A model generated the notes under the pieces. That model ran no database searches. It was not told the DNA's origin and saw only the letters and a program-made list of their open reading frames with translations. Of a stretch of DNA of 64,000 nucleotides, positions 25,001 to 40,200 are shown piece after piece. The position numbers and the translations under genes are program-made. The stretch is taken from contig JAWQUS010000016.1 in the NCBI GenBank assembly GCA_036365455.1, positions 10,625,001-10,689,000 on the forward strand, read 5' to 3'. This DNA comes from Macrosoma leucophasiata (Eukaryota; Arthropoda; Insecta; Lepidoptera; Hedylidae). The stretch's first letter is position 1; each line of letters starts with the position of its first letter.

Positions 25001-28000
25001 TATTTACTTTGCCAAACTTTGAAAATGTGAATGATATAACGACCAGATATCATTGCTACATAAAATGAGATTATGGCATCTGCAATTAAACCTCTCGCAT
25101 CTATATGTATAAAAAGCAATTGCTGTTTGTTAGTCTTGCTAAAACTCGAGAACGGCTGTACCGATTTGGCTAATTTTGGTTTTGAATGATTATTGGAAGT
25201 CCAGGGAAGGTTCAAAAGGTAAAAAATATAAAGAAATTGAAGGGAAATAGTAAAAACCACAATTTAATTTTTCCATGCAAATAGTCCGTATCTATCAAAC
25301 CTTTGACACATTATTTAATTGTGAGGCAATACGAAGTTTTCCAGGTCAGCTAGTATCGTACATAAACTAGGCAGGTGGTGACTAAGACTTGTCTTTCTTT
25401 TCACACAGATAATTAGTTAATATAATGAATTAGGAATAATCAATTTCCAATAGTTTTGCGGCTGGATACTGATTTATTTATACATTCATGCACCGGCCGG
25501 CATTATTATTCAGTTGACATTAGGCATAATACATTTCCTTTTGGTTTAAATTTAGTTGTCAATGGAAAGGGAAGAGGCCGAAAGAGCAGAACTACGGAAG
25601 ATGATCCTAGGACAATCTGAGAAGAAACCACAAATCAATCAACCTGATCAGCAACCAATTTCTAATCAAGGTAAACAATAATCTGCTTATTCCGTACTCA
25701 AAGCACTTTCTTGTTCTATTATTATGATCTCTTTTCACATATCTCTTGGTTACTGGAATGGATCTTGAACAGGGGCCTGATTCTCGTAACACAGAGTCGT
25801 TGAATCGAAATTTAATCGGTGCGCTGTCTTGCTCTAACATAGGCCGCGTGAATTGCTTAAGGCAAAGCGGCGAATCCATTCTGTTGCGATTCAACGACTT
25901 TGTTTCGAGAATAAGGGCACAGTACTACTGTAAGGCGTCATTTATACAGAAACGGCGTAAGGTGAAGGTGCGGTGCAGGCAGCATGCACGCCGCTTCAAT
26001 GTAATTCACGAATGTCACCTTCGTACAATTTGTTTGGAAACGTTTCGAAGTGGTACACACCTGTACCGCACCTTCACTTTATGCTGTTTCTGTATAAATG
26101 ACGCCTTAGACGCAGGACGGTTCTACAAAGTATGTATAACAAAAACAACTGTTTACAGTAAAAGATAAAATTCAAACAGAGTCTACCACAACACTGAGTG
26201 GTGGTAGAATACTGGATTCTGAATTCGACCACATTGACCGACGTTTATTGTAACTATATATACTTTATATAATGCAATTTCTTAATTGTGATCATTATAC
26301 ATTTCCACTCCACTACAGGTCGTGTACTGCGTATCGTGCGTACATTCCGCAACGCGTCAGGTCAACGTTATACGCGAGTGGAATTAGTACGCAAGGGGGC
26401 GGTCATCGAGGCGTACACCAAAATACGCACTACTAAAGATGATACGTTCATACGACAGTTCGCCACCATGGACGAGAGTCAGAAGGAGGAAATGAAGAGA
26501 GAAAAGAGAAGGATACAGGTAAATGGTGATTAGTCTTGTCAGAATTGACCAATAGCCGTGAAGCGTGCCAAGTAGTTCCAACGTAACTTTAAACTAGAGT
26601 TTTGGCGGGAACCTTGAAGGAGGCGTGTGGTGCTCTTAGTTTATTTCATTTTCGCGGAGCATTTTTGAGTTATCTATACAAATAAATAAAATTGGAATGT
26701 CTATTTGTAATATTCAAATAACCGCTTTTTACTAAATGCATATGTGTCTGTCTATACACGGTACTTATACCAAAACAACATTTTTTACAATTTTTGTCTG
26801 TCTGTCTGTTTTTTTCCGGCTAATCTTGAGAACGGCTTTACCGATTTTGACGGGACATTTACTGCCAGATAGCTGATGTAATAAGGAGTAACTTAGGCTA
26901 CTTTGATACAAGCTGTGCCTCGACTTCGTTCGGGTAGTACTAAACAATCATAAATTCTCTCGCGGGCACAGCTAGTTTAAAAAAAAATAGGTGGCATTTT
27001 GATTGATATAGGTTATTACAGTGCCTGTGTATAGTGAAATAGAATAACAGTGCGAATAAACACGTCCTTCCAAGTTACCTCCAAAAATTCATTGTAAATG
27101 TTCTGGTAAAGAAGCCATCGCTTTACTCGAATTACTGACTGTGACTGACTGACTGATAATTGACTGACTGACTCTGACTTTTACTGCTTTTACGCTGCTT
27201 ATTGCGAATACGAAATGTCGTTTTACTTGACACTGGCAATATGCGTAATAGCGATGCCATTATATAAAAAAAAAACTTTTAACTACTAACTTGAAAATTT
27301 ACAATGTTGTGATGATGTGATGACAGTACAGAATGTTTAATTTGTTGATTGGCGTCGGGACGTATCGACCCCACCGCCCACTAGCGGAAGATCTTTCTTC
27401 TTCTGGAAGAGAATTTTTTCGCAAGTGCAGTCAATCAACCGAACAATCGTGGTCAAACCATTCCAATAGGGCGGTAGTAAATATAACAACGCGGGATGGG
27501 CAGCAGCGTCCCGCGATAAAACTGCCGCCACTGCGTTCGCCAATCCGCCTGCCAAGCGCGGCGATTATGGCATATTCTCCCCTAATGACTCACAACACTG
27601 TTGTGAGCGTCTTTGGGCTTTGTCCAGCAGTGGGCGCCACTCCGCTGGAGTGATGATGATGATGATTTATTGATTGGTACTGCGACTGCGCACCAAAAGA
27701 CAAAGCGTTGATAAGCTCCTCATTGGGTGGACTGATGATATGGTTAAGATCGCGAATAATCGCTAGATGAGGGTGGTCAAAGTTGGGCATTTGGGGCATT
27801 GAGTTTTTGCAGCAGTAAACGTTTTTCAACTGAAATTTTGATGTAAAATAGGGCTGTGGTGCTATTCATTTCATTAAAAAACAATGATCATATTTAACTA
27901 TATGAATCTGGTTTGATACGATATTTAAAACTGGTAACAATGAAAAAGTATGATATGACCAACCCTCAGCTGGCCATATCCTACTTTTTATCATCATTAC

Positions 28001-31000
28001 ATTTTCAAATTCAATGAGCTTCAATTCAAATTACATTGCACAGATGGGATAATAATATGATCTCATTATACATCGGAAACTGTCTTATCTGTGTTCGAAG
28101 AAGTCGGCATGCATGTATAAAGAGAATTATGAATGTAGAAGAAGCACGGAAGGTGCCTCAGTACCGGGATATCTGGCGTTCTACCCTTTTTGCTTATCCC
28201 GTGACAGCTTGGCGTGAAGATAATTTATTAATGTACCTGTAATTTATGCAGGAACAACTGAGGCGCATCAAAAGGAATCAGGAACGCGAGCGGTTGGCAG
28301 GAAATGTGACTGTTCCCAGCACATACCTGGGTGATAGTAAGTAACCTGGTTGCTTTATCATTGATGTATCACATACATGTAACAATTGAATTATTGATGC
28401 ATTTAAAGGTTTTCCTATATTTAAAACGTTGTCCAATGTCGCTTGTTGCAAACATTGTTTGAAAAAAGGAGGCAAAACATAAGAAAAAAAAAGATTGCTT
28501 CTTTTGGTTAAAGCAAGAAGACGTTAGTTTCATTGTGATGCTATGGTGTTATGAGATGACCTGTGGACTGTTTCTTAAAGAGATACGTAACTTCACGCCT
28601 ATCGGGGATTACCCGAAAAGTTTATATAGATAGATGTAAATGCATGCATTCAACCATACTTGCAAACACTCACGTATCGTCGGTTACGTTTTGGCTCATG
28701 TAACAGGTGGCGAGCCTGTTGACATCTACGGGCACATTACCAAACTCCGAGGTACTGGGAAACTTCCAGAAAATGGAAAAATCCCAATAGAACCTAATAT
28801 AAAGGCTTTTACACCCTTATTTCTAATAGCCCCCGACCTGGGAATCGAACCCAGGACCCCAATGTAGTAGTAGTGGCCTGCTACCACTAGGCCACTGAGG
28901 TAGTTTTAAAAGATAAAATTATAAAAGAATTCGGATTCTGCCATATCTGTCCTCCAACAAAATGTAGTCTTTGACACGAAGGCTGGTTCTATATAATGAA
29001 CTCTGTTTTTATTGCTGTAGGTATGAATTTATCATCATCCGGCGACGTGGGATCGCCGTCACCTAGTCTCATCCCATTGGGGCAGATCAAGCAGGAGCCC
29101 AGCGATATTTCTACCCCATCCCGTCGCCGCGCTAAACTCAAGCCGGATCTCAAACTTAAGGTATGTGCAAAAACATTAATGTTACGCTCAAAATGTTATG
29201 AAGATTCATTAAGGCAATTCAAGAAGTCTGTAGTCATTTTTTTCTTTAATTTCTAAATGCATAATAATATGTAATTGCGTAAAATAAAAATAGGGCATTT
29301 GACAATGTTCTGCGTGAATAATTTACATTTCATACATCTTCTCTCAGTCAAAAATCCAAACAAAATATTTTTATTTGATAAACACCGATACTTTCGAAAT
29401 GTTTAATATTAGCTACAGTGAATAACTATTACACAAGTTAAAAATAAAACACATGTAAATAGTAAATTAAAATCAGAATTCAAAATATACTGTCACTAAA
29501 AACAGTAAGCCTGAGTTGCACTGCACTACGACTTTTGTTTACGTTAAAGTAATTGTAACATTTCACATCCTGCTCTAACTCTAACAGATTTCCTTAAGTT
29601 AGAGAAGGATGTGCAATGTAACAATTACTTTAACGTAAACAAATGATGTGGTGCAACCCAGGCTAAATGTATTCCTTGTTAAATATCCTGTTGCCTTGAT
29701 TTCGTTGGAGCAGACAATCAATGCAATGCTTGAAATCAAGTCTAATACTTGTGCGGAAGAGTGTATTCCTAAGATACTGAGGTAATTTTCAGTACCCTCG
29801 GCGCTTGAAATCGTGTCCATTTAATGTCAGAAGGCTCAGTTATTGACATTCATCCTAAATAATATAGAGATACTCATGTAGAGCAGCGTTTTCCATTTGC
29901 CGTAGAGGGACCCGGTACCGGGCCATTAAAATAAAATACCGGGTCGCATATTTCCGCCTTGTTTGATAATATTACCTGCTATCGATCGACGCATCCTAAA
30001 TACTCCTAATATGTATTATTTTACCTAATGGAACCAGCTTGAGTTTAAAAATATTAAGTGGGTCACGAAAGGGACAGTGTGAAAATTACCGGCCCATGGC
30101 ACAACAATGTTCGGGAAACTGATTAAGAGTATCTATAAGGCATTTGCTATCCCTATTTGGGATAATAAAGACTTGTAATTATTTACAAATCTGTGATTGT
30201 CAACAGTGTGGTGCGTGCGGTCAAGTAGGCCACATGAGAACCAACAAAGCGTGCCCGTTGTACACGGGGGCAGGTGCGGCGTCGCCCCCCGAACTGGACT
30301 CGGAGCCGCCGCCGCCGCCTGATGACGAGGACCTTGGGTACGTCGACGGCACCAAGCTGACGCTGCCCTCTAAGATCATCAAGGTACTTTTATATGTCTT
30401 ATAAGATATTGGTATGGACTCATGACGACCCGATAAGTCCAGCGGTGTATGCCAATCGCTTGTTTCGAGCCGGGATAACAATTTTGATTGTTTTTACTAT
30501 TTGTTTCGGGTCTGGGTGTGAGTAATATACTCACACCCAATATGTTGAGACTGTATAGCGGCACCCACGACACATGTTTATGTCTAGTGTGGAGCTGTGA
30601 GAGTAAATATATTTTATGGTTTACTACCTGACTCGGCAAACTTCGTATTGCTTGAGAATGAAATAATGTGTCAAAGGTTTGATAGATAGGGACTATTTGT
30701 ATGGGAAAATGAAATTGTGGTTTTTACTATTTCCCTTCAATTTCTTCATGTTTTCTTACCTTTTAAACCTTCATCAAAACCAAAATTAGCCAAATCGGTC
30801 CAGCCGTTCTCGAGTTTTAGCGAGACTAACGAACAGCAATTGATTTTTATGTATATAGATATAGATTTATGGTAACGAAGCATCGATATTAGCGGAAGAA
30901 TGAGATATAATGTTCATCCTACAAAAATATTGTTAGTCTTGTATTCGATTGCGGCGTCGCCGGATGATGACTTTAGCTAATTTAAAGACACAAACTCACG

Positions 31001-34000
31001 ATAATCATTTAATTATTTAACGTTTTATCAAACGTTTTATACGCATCTGTTTTTATAATATACAGATGCGTATAAAACGTATGATCATTCAATTATGATG
31101 GTAAGTCAGTTGAAAGCGTTTTTCATAAAAATATCATTGACCAGATTTGCTTTAGGTACTAACGAATTCTCGCATCTGTAAACCCGGACATTGCGAGGTA
31201 GTGTAGTGCCACACACGCTTCGCGACGCACGCCTCGATATATTTTTTCTCAAAAAAACTTTTACCTCACCACGAATATGAACGTCCACACATTGTGAGGC
31301 ATGTGGCAATGAATGTCAGTACGCGCCTAATCGTTTTTTTCGAAACTGAACACTTATTTCTCATGCAGCAATCGGCAGAAGACTTCAAACGGCGTGCAGG
31401 TCGAAGGGGAGAGTTCCGCGCGGCTGGTCGTAATCGTCGCCGCGGCACCGCCGGCGAATCTTGCGACTATCTGGTCAAGAGGCCGGTAGAACGTCGCCGA
31501 ACCGACCCCTTGGTCACTCTCACCTCGCTGCTGGAAGACGTCCACAATCATATGCGACAGATGCCCGATGTTCAACCGTTCATCTTCCCTGTCAACCCCA
31601 AGGTAAGATCTCTGCACTAACACTTTAAGTCGTCTTAGAAATCGGCGTGCATGTATGAAGAGAATGATGAATGTAGAAGAAGCACGAGAGATGTGTCAGT
31701 ACCTGGATATCTGGCGCTCCACATTCTCCGTCTACCCGTGAGGGACTTGACGTGAAGATATATATCACAATTTTCGTTTGTGATGTATATGTTGATGTCT
31801 ACGATGAACTTCACTAAATTATTATGCGTAGGCCACAAATATCGCAATAACGCCCAGATTCGTGTTATCGCGATGTTTGTCTTGACATTTCATTCGCCAA
31901 CGTTCACCTTTTCAATGTAGGCGCAGATTACTTAGCTCCGCTTCGTCTTCGCCCTATGGCGAATCTTATCGCAATATATCTAGCTTAGGCATTAAATTAC
32001 TTCAAACTGAACGCTATCATTGTTTGTTATTTCCCTGATATAAAATACCGAATACATAAGCAAGCTGAAGATGCTTTGACCTATTTATACGAGTGATGTA
32101 TATCTAACGAACGAAACGAACTAAATATTACCGTATTTTACAATATCTCATATTGACCAACAGAAAGTAGCAGACTACTATCGTATTGTTACGAGACCTA
32201 TGGACCTACAGACGATCAGGGATAATCTCCGACAGAAACACTATCAGAGTCGAGAGGAGTTCCTCGCCGATGTCAACCAGATTGTTGAGAATTCTACACT
32301 CTATAATGGTAAGATTACTTGTTGGTTCGACCATTATGGAGACACATTCTATTTCATCACTTCACTATCACTACATATTAGGTTGGGGAAAAAGTTTCTT
32401 CGCATTTTTTAAGATAATTCAAAACATTTTTTAATATAGTTTATTTAAATTTAACTAAAGTATGTATGTACCATTTTGTTCGATAACCTTTTGCCATCTT
32501 GTAGGTAGGGACATGATCCCATTGCTATAAAAATTTTGGGATTTCTCATAAAAATACCGCGACAAGTGGATTTGGCAGTCCTCTCGTGATGTTAACCTAA
32601 CATTGCATAAAGAATTCTGAAGAGACCGAAAGAGGTGGAAATCTCAAGGTGCAAGGTCAGGACTATACGGCGGATGCATTAACACCTCCCAGCCAAACTC
32701 TCTTAATTTTTGCTGAGTGGCTATAGATGTGTGAGGTCTAGCGTTATCATGATGAAACACCACACCCCTTCTTTTGATCAATTCCGGCCGCTTTCTCTCA
32801 ACTTCTTGCTTTAATCTCATCAGTTGTTCGCAGTAGAGTTCAGAATCGGTAGTCCTGCCTGGTGGTAATAGCTCATAATGAATAATGCCCTTCCAATCCC
32901 ACCACACACACAACATCACCTTATTGCGAGTTAACCTGGGTTTCGCCACAGTCTGTGAAGCCTGACCGGCCTTTGACAACGACCTTTTTTGCACGTTCTT
33001 GTCGTACGTGATCCACTTTTCATCACCAGTTATCAGCTTCTTCAAAAATGATTCGGTTTCATTACGTCGTAATAAAGAATCACAAATGAGTTCATGGTTC
33101 ATTAGGTTTCTTTCAGTGAGCTCGTGAGGTACCCAAATATCGAGCTTTTTTTGTACCCAGCTTTTTTCAAATGCGCCAAAACTGTTTTGTGATCAATTCT
33201 CAGTTCTTCAGCTACGTCGTAACTACTGATTCAATATGTCGATCTTGCTCCACTTTTTCTAAAATGGCATCCATTTTATCCGTAATAGGGCGACCAGAGC
33301 GAGGTGCATCTTTGACATCAAATTTCCGGATTGAAAACGCTTATAACAAATTTGTGCTACTCTCACAGACACTGCACTAGGTCAATAAACATCGCAAATT
33401 TTTTTCGCTGCTTGCGTTGCATTTTTACCTTTTTTGTAGTAAAATTTTAAAATGTATCGAATTTCTTCATTAGATTCACTCATCTTGACAGTACGAAAAA
33501 CAAATGAAAATCACACATTTGCCTAATTTGAATTTGGAATTATGTTCTTTAAATTTTTTTCTTTCAATGATACCAAAACCAGCCAGATACAAATACTACA
33601 GTCAAAGAGATTTAATTACAAGTTCATACATGCTATAATGCGAAAAGACTTTTTCCCCAACCTATTATTATAAAGTCACCCTATTTTCTCTGTCTGTATG
33701 TATGCGCTAATCTCCGAAAGTTGTGAACGGATTTTGTTCCTGTTTGAAATGTTGGAAAAAGGGTTTTCTGAGGAGGGTTTATATCTATACTTATCTATAC
33801 TAATATTATAAAGCTGAAGAGTTTGTTTGTTTGTTTGCTTGAACGCGCTAATCTCAGGAACTACTGGTCTGATTTTGAAAATTCTGTCAGTGGTTAGATA
33901 GCCCATTTATCGAGGAAGGCTTTAGGCTATAACAATAACTAACATCACACTAAGACGAATAGGAGAGGGTAGGCAACATTTTAGCCGCGCGAAGCCGGGG

Positions 34001-34204
34001 CGGTCCGCTAGTCTATAATAAATGCTACCCCTGCAAAGCCGGGGCGGGTCGCTAGTAAAAACATAAAAACATTTTACTGTCTTACAGATTTATCCAATTT
34101 GGTGCAGTCGTTTGGAAGTTATGCGCTTACAAACATTTCGTTGATTCATTCTTAGGGTTCCGTACCTTAAAAGGAAAAAAGGAACCCTTATAGTATCACT
34201 CGTG

Positions 34205-34235
<31 letters not shown>

Positions 34236-37200
34236 CACAGCCAATGTGCTCCGAAACTACTCGACCGATTGAGTTGTAATTTGATGAATATATGTAAATT
34301 GGTGACCCAAAGATGAACACGTCAAGTAAAATAATAAATTTTAAACAGGGGGGGGCCACTTTCGGGGTGTAAATCAGAAAATTAAAAAAAAATAATTCGT
34401 AAACTGTGTCGTGTGACATATCAAATGAAAGAGGTTGTAGTTAGCATCTCAGATATATTTTTTTATAATTTTTGCATAAACAAATTTGTAGTTATTTAAG
34501 AAAAACGACGAAATTTGACCATTCCCCTCCCTCTCTATCTATCCGAAACTACTGAACTTAAAATTTAGAAAAAAGTGTGGAAAATAGTCCTTTGCCTATA
34601 GATTACTGGAAAACCTATAAGAAGTTTGAGTATTCAAATTAAATCGAAAATTCTTAATAATATAACCCCCCCCTGCCGGTACCACCGTAACCGCTATGTC
34701 CCTGCATTTTAAATCTGTAATATTTTCGAAAATATTTATTTAAATTACGGAACCCTCACCACGCGAGTCGAACTCGCACTTGTCCGGTTTTTATTTATAT
34801 AAATGATTGATGTTGTTATTTCTATCTGAAATAGGTGCTACGAGCAGCTTAACTGTGGCTGCACAAAGAATGATGCAACGGTGCTTTGAGAAATTGGCAG
34901 AGAAAGAGGAACAATTCATGAAACTGGAGAAACAGATCAATCCACTGCTCGATGACAATGATCAGGTAACCTTTGAGCTTTCGTTAAACATGTAATTTAA
35001 TGTTAAAACCTGAATATTTTGTCGATTATCCTCAAACTATACAAGAAACTATTTTTAATAATTATTCCGTACCAGGCATGATTAAGTTTCCAAGTCGAAA
35101 ATGGTAGTTTTTCAGGACAACCATTTTAAAGTTTGAGTTTTGTCTGTAAATCGTTGTTTTATTTTTTGAAGAAGGTACTTTTTATTGCAATATCTACTGA
35201 CTTCGTCATTTATGCACCCTATTAGTTCAGCAATTCTAAAGCCTTGTGTAAAATTAAAAAAAAAATCAAGTTAGATTGTCAACTTATACACATCTGGACA
35301 TCTGGTACGGAATTACTTGTTATTTCAAATAGAGAATCGGACAACTTTTGAGAATGTGTCTAAAATTATTTTTAATACGTTTATTGAACCATAAACAATA
35401 TTAATTTTATTATTTAAACATGTTAAAGTACCAGAAACTGCATATACATTTTATAATTTCAAAATTGCCGCGTAAACGGTGCCGAATGACTCTGAACAAT
35501 GTGACGTCAACTGTTTGCAATCAAAGTGAATCTTTTAATTCCATACGACTACACAAGTGCAAATTAATTTTGTTGAATTTCGTATATCTTATTTTTCGTG
35601 TAAATAACGTAGAAAATATCCAAAAAAAGAGCCAATAAATCAAAGTATCACTCGTGTTAAATATTTGTTGTACAAACATATGACGTCACGTCCTGTGATT
35701 GATGTTTCGTTCAACATGGAGCACAGATAAAAATTATTAAAATTATTACATTTTATTTTGCAATTTAAAAATATAAATCATTAATATTTCACGAAAATAT
35801 TTAATGAGTCATCGTATTATTTCACAAACATTCATTCTAATCATAGTTTACATTTATTTTCGATAGCTGTCCGATTGCCTAATCAATTCACAAAGTAAAT
35901 TAATATTTTGCGACAATGATAATAATTTCGCACGCCTTTTTTTCAGTGACCTTTTTCTTTTTTCTTATTCGCAATTGCCTTTTTTATAGGTTGCACTGTC
36001 CTTCATATTTGAGAACTTGCTGACTACGAAATTGAAGATAATGCCAGAAGCGTGGCCATTCCTGAAACCTGTAAACAAGAAACAAGTTAAGGATTATTAT
36101 AGCATCATAAAGAAACCTATCGATATGGAAACCATTGGGAAGAAGATTCAAGGTTTGCAATGATACAGAAATACCTAATCAGTGTGTAGGTCGGGCAGTG
36201 ATGGGTAGTAGTGGTTCCAGCAGTGGAAAAGGCTCAGGCATCCGGTAGTTCCAGTGTAGGGATTCGAGGGCGTAGGCACCACCGCATTACCTAGTATATC
36301 TGCCCTCAAATAGTAGTGTTCAGCACTATAGGGTTCCGGTAAGATGATAATATATGCCCCGTAATAATTCTAGTGGTGGTAGAGCTCCAGTGACGGAGCT
36401 CGCGGGCGTAGGCACCACCGCATTACCTAATATACTTGCCACTAAATGGTAGTGTTCAGCACCATCGTATTCCGGTCAGGTGGTAATACCACCTTACATA
36501 ACACCTTAGGCCTCAGTGGTAACGCATCTGCATTTTGATCTTCTTCTTTCTATAGGCTGCAGTCATCACTTAACATCAATGTGAACTGCATGCTTATTTC
36601 CCACTTCCATTACATAATAAAAAAACTATCACAGAGACATAACAACTATGGTATCAGGGATAGCAACGCATTTGCATTTTGACCTCTGGTATTTGTGACT
36701 ATGGGCTGCAATCATCACTTAACATCGATGTGAACTGCCCGCCTGTCTCCCACCTTCGTTACATAAAAAAAGGATTTGGTAACCTATTTGATGCCGCTAG
36801 CCTTAAAATATTTTAGATATAGAGCCACCTAACCTACCATTACATCTGAACTCAAAATACTTAATACTCACCTTTCATCTCCCGTAAACCGTAAAAAGGA
36901 CATCTGTCAAGTCATCCACAACAATACTTACTCCTCTTGCATAATATACAAAGAAGGTGAAAAAAAAAAGAAAAAGTAACTTGCTGATGTTGTTTGTATT
37001 ACTTTCAGCCCACAAGTATCACAGTCGCGACGATTTCCTAAAGGATATACAGTTATTGGTCGACAACTGTCGGGCGTACAACGGTCCGAACTCTCAATTC
37101 ACTAGGCAAGCGGAAGCTGTTCTCAAGGTCACCCAGGAAGCTTTGGAGCAGGTAAGATTTTTTTTCTCTCATCAATAGAGTTTCCGTGTCAGAGCACACT

Positions 37201-40200
37201 CCGGACACTCGGCTAAAAATCCACACAAACCCCTTTTCTAGTTACATATTACATAGACATCAATCAGTACACGCGCACATAGAAATGTACCATGTAGGGC
37301 CATTATGACCATAAACAATCGTGAAATAAGTCGTCGCACTGACTATGTGACGAAATTAACTAAAAATAGACCGCTCGCTCACCCGCTCGCAAACTCACCG
37401 TTGAAGTTAATTCAACTGGTCTCTCGAGGGGGTGTGATGGGTGAGGGGGAGAAAACGAGCGGGACGTATAAGTGTCCATTCTATAATATACGTAGTATTA
37501 TTACATATTCTCTGGTCGGAGCTCGAGGGCTTAGGTACCACCGCGTTACCTAATCTATCCACTGTCAATAAATGGTAGTAGTCAGCACCATCGTCTTCCG
37601 GTTATATCGGAATGTTATTTCTATAACAGAGGCAACACAATTTAATCCTCAGGGGTCGCAACAGATCTCTAACTTTTGCGTAGATTTCTATAAGCTGCAG
37701 TCGTCACTTAACATCCATGTAAACTATATGCTTGTTTACCACCTTCGTGATGTAATAAAATCTAAAGGAGTAATCGAAGTGCCTTATTGAAAGTTTTCTG
37801 TAATACCAGAACCAACGTTTATGCCGAAATGAATCTTATAACTCTGTGATTAATTTAGCTTTGAAAGACTTGAGGTTCGTTTAAATAATGAAGTATTGGC
37901 ATCTAGCAAATAGGTGCAATGCATATAGAGGGCAATACATGACAGTGTGGTAAGTATTCGCCATATATTAATGTGCCGCTTTCGGGCAAGTCATAAATCT
38001 CCCTCTTGGGATCGCCTACTATCGATTCTTTTAACCGAATCATTATTAGCGCAGGAATTAATTGGCTCGTTTCTTTAATACAGATCATAGAATTAAAAAT
38101 AATAAAATGTAGTTAGTATTACCTTTCTGAATTGTTTTCTTTGTTGTAATTATATGACACAATATTTTTATCCACCAGTTCGACGAACACGTAAGTCAAC
38201 TCGAGGCGAATATTGCCCGAGTGCAACAGAAGATGTTGGAAGACGCCGAACAATCGGAACCTGAAGAAGAGCCTGTGCCGATGGTTGACGAAAAACGCTC
38301 TCGAGGCAGACCCCGGAAACACAAGCCCAACGTAGCTGGAGAAGGTTCATCATATGATGGTAATATTGCTTTGTTTTTTCGTGGTGAATTCCATAATGGA
38401 CATCGACGGTCTAATGGAACAGATATAATAATATAATATAACCTTTATTTGGAACCAATAACAGAAAGGCGATACATTAACAAGGAAAACGATGATACCT
38501 GCAGTAGTATAAACTGTGTCGCAGATATCAACGCCCACCTCCAAACATATTTCCAAAATCAATAAGCAACATTTTTACTTTTTTTTTTTTTATGTAATGG
38601 AAGTGGTAGAGAAGCATGCAGTTCACATTGATGTTAAGTGATGACTGCAGCCTATAGACACCCACACAAAGACCAAGGTCAAAATGCAGATGCGTTACCA
38701 CTCCTGAAGCCTAAGGTCTTATGCCTCTGTGCCGGAAATTACAGGGCCGTATATTACCACCTGACCGGAACACGATAGTGTTGAACACTACCATTTAGCG
38801 GCAAGTATATTAGGTAATGCGGTGGTGCCTACGCCCCCGAGCTCCGTCACTGGAGCTCTACCACCAGTAAAAAGTTTTTTAAGTGCCAAGAAATTACAAT
38901 AAAAAAAATTGGTAGCAGATTGACTGACTAAATAAGTAACAAATTTAATATTACATGTTTCAATTAGATGTGTGTGTGTGTGTGTGAAACTATACCCGAG
39001 CTTCTGGTATGCATTTTTGGAAAAACAATCCCAAAAAGCACAAGTGACATTCGTCAGCACGCCAGCCGAAAAACGTCCACTGCTGGACAAAGCCTTCCCC
39101 AAAGATGCCTAAAACAGTGTTTTGTATCATTCGGGGAGAATATGCCATAATAGCCACGCTTGGTAGGCGGATTGGCGATCGTAGTGGCGGTAGTAATCGG
39201 AAGAATTTCACTACAAAAAAAAATCTTCCGCTTGTGGGCGGTAGGGTCGTCACGTCCCGACTACGCAATTATGTAAACTTAATTGAAACGCTTCGTTCTC
39301 TTGCTTTAACCGATGGGGATGCTTATGTTAGAGCAAGATAACGAACCTATTCAATTGCGGCTTAACGACTATTTATGTCACAATAATTAAGCACCAGATA
39401 GATATATTTTTGTATGTATGTATGTATGTATCTTCACGCCAGGTCCCTAACGGGGTAGGCAGAGAGTGTAGAGCGCCAGACATCCCGGTTCTGACAAACC
39501 TCTCGTGCCTCGTCTACCTTCATCATATATTTTTGTGATAATGATAATTGTGGCATTTTGATATTAATAATGGATTACCTATTTTTTACAAATTAAATAT
39601 AAACAGTCGAATGTTTGTTTGTATCTATTTATCTAATGAGTGCAACTATTGAATGTCAATCAACAATTTTTTTAATTTTTCTATCAGGAGCAACGCCTAG
39701 AAAACGAGGACGCCCAAGAAAAGATCAGAATAGTCTGGAGGAAGGTATGTATTTCTCGATAATTATTTAGGATATTTTCAAGTTTTTCTGGGCTGAAGGA
39801 TGCGCCAAATAGTCTTATCTGCACATACAATATATTGTAATAAAACTATTCTTTATTGGGATGGAGAGGGTGGTAGATAAATGATTATTATCAGTCCTTG
39901 CACTATCGTTCCCTTTTTGTACTTTTCTCGTTTGCTTCTTCTTACTTTTCACTCTTGTAGTCACCACAGCATTTTACTAAACTCCATAGATTATAACAAA
40001 AAGTAAGTAGAATAAGATTGATGCTTTTCTCACGTTTAGTACTAAGACTACCGTTTATTCGCAGATCTTCAATATTCGGACAGCGGCAGTTCAGGATTGG
40101 AAGAGGTAGAGCCAAAGGACGGCGGTGAGGGTATGGTTCAACTGTCCGTGAGGCCAGGTTAGTTTGCAATTTGACACGAATGTCGTCTGACGGGGACTAA

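Noticed and set aside
25746..26168. 140-codon frame in intron 20
   Set aside because: It runs across two MITEs and has no protein likeness.
28331..28340. Alternative exon 22 donor four bases downstream
   Set aside because: It would shift the frame into exon 23 and lose the KPDLKLK block before the zinc knuckle.
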